Shown: in pieces, positions 58,185-64,000 of the stretch | How the letters are laid out: the number at the start of each line of letters is the position of its first letter | How positions within the stretch are numbered: position 1 is the first letter of the stretch | NCBI GenBank assembly: GCA_023313575.1 | Contig: JAJTTP010000018.1 | Coordinates: 310,001 to 374,000, forward strand | Direction: 5' to 3' | Source of the DNA: Eutypella sp. D-1 | Lineage: Eukaryota > Ascomycota > Sordariomycetes > Xylariales > Diatrypaceae | DNA length: 64,000 nucleotides | The notes under the pieces: model-generated | What the model was told of the DNA's origin: nothing | Seen by the model: only the letters and a program-made list of their open reading frames with translations | Databases searched by the model: none | Made by a program: the position numbers and the translations under genes

Positions 58185-59566
58185 CCGCCGTGGTCTTGGG
58201 CTCCCCCCGGATCTGAATACCGTCTCTCCTATTATGCTATATAAACCCCTCTTCGCGACCCCTTTCTCCGGGCAAACCTCGGCTAATCCCTGGCCCGGAA
58301 AATGTTGCTTCTCTGGCCGGCGCTCCTGCCGCTGTAGATGAGTTACTCTTGTGTGTGTAACCATGCGGTATGGATATGTGAGGCCGAGTGTCGATATCTT
58401 GACCCATCTGGCCTGACGCACCACAAGCACACGGTTCGACGCTCTTTCATTCCATCCCGTGGCGCCCCTCTTGCTGCGAGGAGGTGAACCCGTATACGAC
58501 TAAGTAATCTGTGCCTCGGTGGTACATCTCGAAGCCATTCGCGGTTGTGTAAACGTGTACCTCCCCTGGGGGAAACATCAAACCGAAGATGAAATTCCCT
58601 GGCCCGCACCAAAGGACTCCAACCGGGAGATTGCAATGTAACAAAAAGGCGGTGCGACGGTTTGAGCCCATTCTCATAGATAGCCTTCGTGTTGGTAGTC
58701 AAGCATTGCGTGATCTGCCGTAGATAGAGTTTTTTGGCGAGTGACACGTAGAAGACGCGAGTCACCTTACCTACCATCTGCCTGCAACGGGTACGCAGTC
58801 ACTGGATCAACGCGTCAGGTCACGTCACACGATATGAGATCGTTCGGCCCTCTGCAGACGCGCATCTAGATGCTGCACCTGCAGCCGGATATCGATGCAG
58901 AGGACGGTGTGGGCCGCGGGGACGCCCGCTTCCTTCCCCTTAACTAGCTATCTCATTTCCCTTCCCGAGGTGGAGCCTGCGTGCGACTTGGACAACCTCG
59001 AGGCCGGCTCGTGTGACCCACTGAGCCGTCATCATGGGTTCTGCGGCTTGCGAGATGTGCTTCGGGACCGGGACGAGAGATATGGTGACAACTATGCCGC
59101 AATGATTCTGTGATATAGATATTGATAGATTAGTATGCTGACTTGAGGACGTAGGTACCTGATATTGTATGTAAGTTCTCGACCTAGTATCAGAAGTGGT
59201 CAAAGATACAAGAAGCTCTAACATGGCCTAGGGAGGGTTGAAAACACACATTAGGGGACAAAGAAAACACTTCCTCGGGTACTGATAAGTTGCATGTCAC
59301 GCCCGAGCAATTTGGGTACATGTGTAGATGCAGGGTAAGCAAGCATGTTCTCGGTACTCCATCAACATATCTATGACATGTATCCGAAATATCTAAGGGT
59401 ATCCATATAAAGAACCAACCAAACAAAAAGCTGCCCAGACTGGCCTTTCTTTATCTCATCTCATTTCCGTGAATCTCGGGGAAGCTACCTAGGTAGGTAC
59501 TTATCCCTATGTCGCTAGCACTCTCATTGCTCTTGCGGACGAAGATTTACGATCTAGACAAAAGCT

Positions 59567-61155
59567 TTACAGCCTTAGGCCCGTATTGCAGCACGTCAGG
59601 TTCTCGCAGACACTACTGCAGGCGATCTGGCAGGCGGTGGACGCATCGACGCGACGTCTCCTAATCGACGCGTTCGAGGGACCACCGCCACCGTTGTCGC
59701 TGACATTGCCGCCGTCGACACTATTCGCGGGCGTGGCGGCAGCGACGTTGTCCCCACCGCTGGGAGTCGGCGTGGCCGCGGCCGTGGTCGTGGCGGAGGC
59801 CAGCTCCGGCTGCAGCGTGGCGGAGTGGATACCGTAGGCATGCAGACACTCGCTAATGGTGCGCGCGCGGTCCATAAAGTCCGTCATCTCGTTGTTGGAC
59901 ACCACAATGTGCGCCGACGCGATAGCCTTCTTCTGATCCAGCCGCCAGATGTGCAGCTCGTGCACGGACTCGATTCCGGGTATCTACGCGCTCGGTGTTA
60001 GCTCATATGAGATACCATAGACTTTGATTGCATTGCGGTGACAGGGGGGTACGAGGAGAATAGGCCGCTGCATGGTGCCGTCCACCAGATGGTGAGTAGG
60101 TTTAAGGGATGGTGTGCGGCATGGGGCAAGATTTTCTCCGTGCAGGAAACAATCCCCTTGCTTTAGCGAGTTTGCCGAACGGGAACTGAGGATGTACCAC
60201 GGGGGTACGACATGTCATATTCATAAGCGATGCTCACCTTTTCCAAGTCGTGCTTCACATCATCCAGGTCTACACCCTTGGGAGCGCTCTGCATCAAGAT
60301 CTTGCCGCTGTTTTTGACGAGCGGGAGTGCGGAGAGGAGGATCATGATGGCGATGGCCATGCTGACGCCGGGGTCGGCGTAAAAGCGGGAGTCATAGTCG
60401 GCCAGCCAGATAACTAGGGCGGCGATGATGACGCCGATGTTGTTGATCGCGTCGCCGATGACGTGGATCAGGACGCCCATCATGCCAAGGTCACGGCCGG
60501 GGCCTTGCAGCCGGGTAATGTTATGTCGATGCTCCGTATGTATGTGAGTCGGTGACGACGGGGTCCCGTCCTGGATACTCGAGGAATCCGACACAGGCAT
60601 AGCCGACTCGATATTAACGTCGTCGGGTCCATGGCCATGTGATAGCCCCTCTTGATGATGCGAGTGAGTTTCCTGGCTGTGTTCATCGCCGTGGGTGTGC
60701 TCGTGGCCGTGTCCATGCCCGCCGCCGTGGTCATGGCCGTGGTGCTCATGTAGAATAGTAGCGCTGATAATGTTCAGCGTGAGGCCGATGCAGCCCATGA
60801 TGAGCACGAGCTTGGGGTTCTCGACATGCTCGATCGATATAAACCGTTCGATGGTCTGCAGGAAGATAGAGACGCCTAAGGCAAGTAAGAACACGCCGTT
60901 AAAAAAAGCACCGAGGAGCTGGGCGCGTGCCCAGCCGAAAGAGAAGTCCTGGGGCGACTTGGCGTGTTCCGAGATGAGCATGGCAGCGAGGGCGACGATA
61001 AATCCTATTAAATCGTTCATATAATGAAAGGCATCTGCCAGCAGGGCCAGTGACCCGGTGTAAAAGGCGACAGCGATCTCAGCGACGAAGAATGCAAAAG
61101 ATATGCAAATGGTCGCGATAAGCTTCTGCTTAGGCGCTAACTTGATGAAGCCCAT
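59567..61155 (-). CDS. ZRC1: Zinc transporter of the cation diffusion facilitator family (ZRC1/COT1-like)
   Basis: Minus-strand exons are 61155-60238 and 59983-59567, giving 444 residues. It exports Zn2+ (perhaps Co2+) from the cytosol into the vacuole in exchange for protons. Six hydrophobic helices are visible. The zinc site is formed by H44-xxx-D48 in helix 2 (DAFHYMNDL) and H231-xxx-D235 in helix 5 (LIHVIGDAIN). A histidine-rich loop (about 136-176; HEHHGHDHGG, HGHGHEHTHG) lies between helices 4 and 5. The C-terminal cytosolic domain (IPGIESVHELHIWRLDQKK, ASAHIVVSNNE) begins in exon 2 after an intron with GTGAGC, a GAGCTAACAC branch site and CGCGTAG. The end is Cys-rich (CQIACSSVCENLTCC). 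The ATG at 61155 is used; an upstream in-frame GTG is not a start. Confidence 0.92.
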
Positions 61156-64000
61156 GATGAAATGTAGACTGACGATGATTTCGCCAGTGGGATAGAGGCA
61201 TCGGAAAGAGTTGTCCACCAGTTTTCCTCTTTTTTTTATTTTTTTTAGGGCTCTGCTCTAGATGATGTCTTTATGTCTAGATATACCAGAACCACAATTT
61301 GATTTCCACGCCTAGTTTTTCCTTGTCTATTGCGAACTCCGCTCTCGGAGACTTCACAAGGGGATCGGGTCCAGGCGCCAAGTAAACTGACGGCTCTAGC
61401 TCCCACTCGGTGCCGGAATTAGTTCTTCAACGGGGCAAAGGTTGGATACCGGGACGGGTGTTCGTGAGCCAAGCCTAGCTGAGTCAAGTAGTGCTGAAGT
61501 AGTAGTACTATTATGTAGTAGCAGTAGAACAACAGCGGAGAGGAAACGCTTGGCTTATATTTTATAGCCGTTTCTCTGTCCTGTAGCCTCTGGCAATTTT
61601 TAGTCAACAGCCGAGGACGAAACGGCCAGGCGATGCATCTTTGTCGTGCCAGCGTGCCTCAGGCGCCCGTGTCCGCCTATCCATTCCCGTTTGGTAGGCA
61701 AAGTAATAACCCTGGCCCCTGGGAGATCTGGACACTTCAATAGTGCGGAGCCGAAACCCCAGCGAAACGGGTGGGCACGGTCGGTTGCGACAGGGCAGCA
61801 GATAGGCGGCCAATCAACGGATCGGTCGAGTCTCATAGGGGTATCTATCCTGCTATCCTACAAGGGCGATATTGCCGATGAACCCACCCATGTCCGTGTT
61901 TCCGTTGCCCGGGATAGGATTGAAGAGACCGGTGGGCAGGAGTAAGCATGTCAATATCATAATCACTGATCTAACTCACCGATAAAATGGATTAGAATCA
62001 GTGGTAGTTTGCCATGTCATCCGTTATTCGTAATTATCCGGCTTAGAGACAAGACGTGTCGCGTCCCCGCAAGGATGTACCTAGGAGCAAATGCAAACTT
62101 GGAGTCGTAGGCTTCTGACGGAATTCTACGCGTTTGGTGGAAGTATAAGTGTATGTAACGATTACTGAAGGCTAAAACTCAATCCTGGGAAGGTCTGGGC
62201 TTTGATTGTGCGGCTGCCGACATACTGATACAAGCTGTCACCGGTTTACTGCTGCAGCCTATGAACATAAGCTATGTGGTTTGGTCTTAATCAACAGATA
62301 GATGATGTTTGGGTGCCAGACAAGCATCGATTCATGTAGGACGCTATGCAGTTGGAGTTGTAGACGTGATGCCGTACAACATACCAGCAGAACACTTCGT
62401 GTAACCTTTGTAGTTCATATCTCCGGTCCAATTATTGAAGATCGAAGATAGGACGGGTTTACCCTCCCGCCGGCTACTTGCATGTTCGTCCATATGTAGA
62501 TTTAGATTGCAGGTAACTACGGGGCTTGAGTTGTGACTACTTGCAAAGTACGTTGTCATTATTAACGACTTAGTTCAAGCGTCAGTAGAGCGCATCAATC
62601 CTAGTCATGAATTCCACCATTTTACCTAATATCATGTTTTGCAGCAATGTAGCTGACGCAAGACCTCCGGAACAGCATCCTCACGTGTCATGGATCGTAA
62701 TTCGTCTAGTAATGTTGTAGTTGCAAATCACGCCTCTATTATCAACCCGCCATTTTGAACGTTTTCCCAACTCCCCGGATGCCTGCTTTACTACATCCAG
62801 ATTCCTAAAAAGATATAATACTTAGGCAGTTGGTAAGCTCAAAGCTCTTTCAACGATGCACTTAAGGTTTAGTCGATTCTGGTTTAAAACCCAACCACCA
62901 ATATCGCACGGCTTCACTTTCATCACCATTTCCGCCCTAAGGGTATTAGGTAAGGCTGGTCCCAAGTGATAGGTTATATTTTGGTCGAGTTTCCTCTCCA
63001 GTATTCTCTCACTTGAATAGCAAAAATAAAATCGGGACGTTGCGTCTCTGCAGCTCATGGCTGCCCCTGAGTAGCATGCTGCGCAGCAAGCCGGACTATG
63101 TGAAATTAGAGGCATCCTTTTCTTGACTTTATAGGGACATTCAGGGATCCTCTTGCCACAGCTAGATGGACGTCGATTCAATGCATTACTAGATACATCA
63201 AGGAATTCCGTCGATGGCTGGGTCTATGTCGATCTGGTCCACCAATTTGGGTAGCCCCTAAACCGCTTATAGGAAGTTCGATGCATCCGACGAATCCGCC
63301 TGGTTGGGACAGCTGCAAGCTATCTGAGACATATGCACGTGGCAGTGGCACAGATAGCAGCTGGGGCTAGATAGAGTCTGACCAGATTGCCAGAGCTACC
63401 TGCAATCGAACGACGATGGCAAATGCCCCACAAGCCACATGATAGCCATCATGCCGTGTGCATGTTATTCGATTGGTGATCTCTCCAGCGTATCTCTGGT
63501 TTGGCAGAGTATCACACCGAAAGGATAACCAGTGGTTCTGCAATTGCCATCGTGTTTAGCAACATAGATCCCCCACCGCCTTTAGGTATGTTTGGGTCGC
63601 TATTACATGTGCGTGTAATACTCGGGCGTATGGAGCTTGCCTGGCGTCGCAGGCAAACCGCTGGTGAATCAGCTGCATCATTGATTCTAGCCAGTAAGTG
63701 GTAGACCAACGATACAAAGAATCGAGTGTTGTACTCCGTACCGATGTGAGCCAATGATTCAAAGATTGTAACTTGATATGATTGAGTAGACAAGGATATA
63801 ATGTGCCACAAAGCGACGGGGAGAGGTAATACTTAGGGAGAGACAAGCTACTTCACCTTAGTGCAAAAAACAGCAAAGATGCGCATAACCATCCAGGGTG
63901 TCGCGAATTTAATCCATAAACTGTCATCGGGTCGTGTTATCATCTCGGAAAACTTGTTGCGAAATCCACGATATCTGCATAGAAGTCTAGCTGGTTCAAA
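61156..64000. other. 2.8-kb region left of the window end, no supportable gene
   Basis: T-rich promoter-like sequence lies just upstream of the zinc transporter (61225-61250). The frame at 62822-63181 (minus, 119 codons, Cys-rich start) has no recognised family and is left unannotated. No RNA gene seen. Confidence 0.5.

Larger units (their letters stand above)
47018..59566. other. 12.5-kb gene-poor region
   Basis: I cannot support a protein gene here. Open frames are mostly below 120 codons and have no family motifs; most sit in simple sequence. Contents include many TACCTAGGTA/TACCTAAGTA motifs (dense at 48680-49370, again near 51640, 52370, 53640 and 59488), a (GA)n run, a T24 run, a G17 run, a degenerate GACCCT array and the tRNA-like palindromic element at 58036-58184. 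It could be a regulatory or decayed repeat region, or hold genes too fast-evolving to recognise. Confidence 0.55.

Noticed and set aside
58447..58677. Minus-strand 76-codon frame (WCGPGNFIFGLMFPPGEVHV)
   Set aside because: Looks protein-like but is short, lacks neighbours to splice to, and matches no family I know. A protein search could revive it as a gene relic.
62822..63181. Cys-rich 119-codon minus-strand frame
   Set aside because: No signal peptide or family pattern to support a small secreted protein.

Overview
The window is eukaryotic nuclear DNA from a filamentous ascomycete (Pezizomycotina; Sordariomycetes is my best guess, not proven). The evidence is GC-rich coding exons split by short GT-AG introns with CTAAC-type branch sites, fungus-specific families (Zn(II)2Cys6 regulator, ENA-type Na+ P-type ATPase, Arb1, Lst4/FNIP-like, VCX1), long intergenic spacers full of simple repeats, and no operons, ribosome binding sites or bacterial features. 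I see no CRISPR array, phage, complete transposon, rRNA operon or secondary-metabolite cluster.

Left part (1-15.6 kb): the 5' end of an RBM26/27 (Rmn1)-like CCCH/RRM mRNA-decay protein that runs off the left edge; histidinol-phosphatase (HIS2); a Ser/Arg-rich protein with a Cys/His N-terminus and tandem repeats; a weak acidic hypothetical protein; the polyadenylation factor CLP1; and an inositol polyphosphate multikinase (ARG82/IPK2).

Middle part (15.6-47 kb): the RNAi/heterochromatin factor Arb1 (with a GC-AG intron and an 18-nt micro-exon), an SRR1-like protein, an F-box protein, the vacuolar Ca2+/H+ exchanger VCX1, a Pol III tRNA gene with an unusual anticodon region, a Zn(II)2Cys6 transcription factor divergent from an ENA Na+/Li+ efflux ATPase, and a large single-exon FNIP/Lst4-like protein.

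Right part (47-64 kb): a 12.5-kb gene-poor stretch with many TACCTAGGTA-type palindromes, homopolymers and a tRNA-like palindromic element, followed by a vacuolar-type zinc CDF transporter (ZRC1/COT1 family) and 2.8 kb without a recognisable gene.

Most genes are independent housekeeping loci. The only functional theme is ion homeostasis: VCX1 (Ca2+), ENA (Na+/Li+) and CDF (Zn2+) lie within 30 kb, but they are not adjacent, so this may be coincidence. Exon borders were placed by reading splice signals and frame and were not checked against transcripts. The supplied reading frames often began at non-ATG codons, so I chose starts by ATG and family N-terminus. I did not find a convincing new multi-gene system. 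The best leads are the repeat-built Ser/Arg protein, the tRNA-like palindrome and the anomalous tRNA gene.
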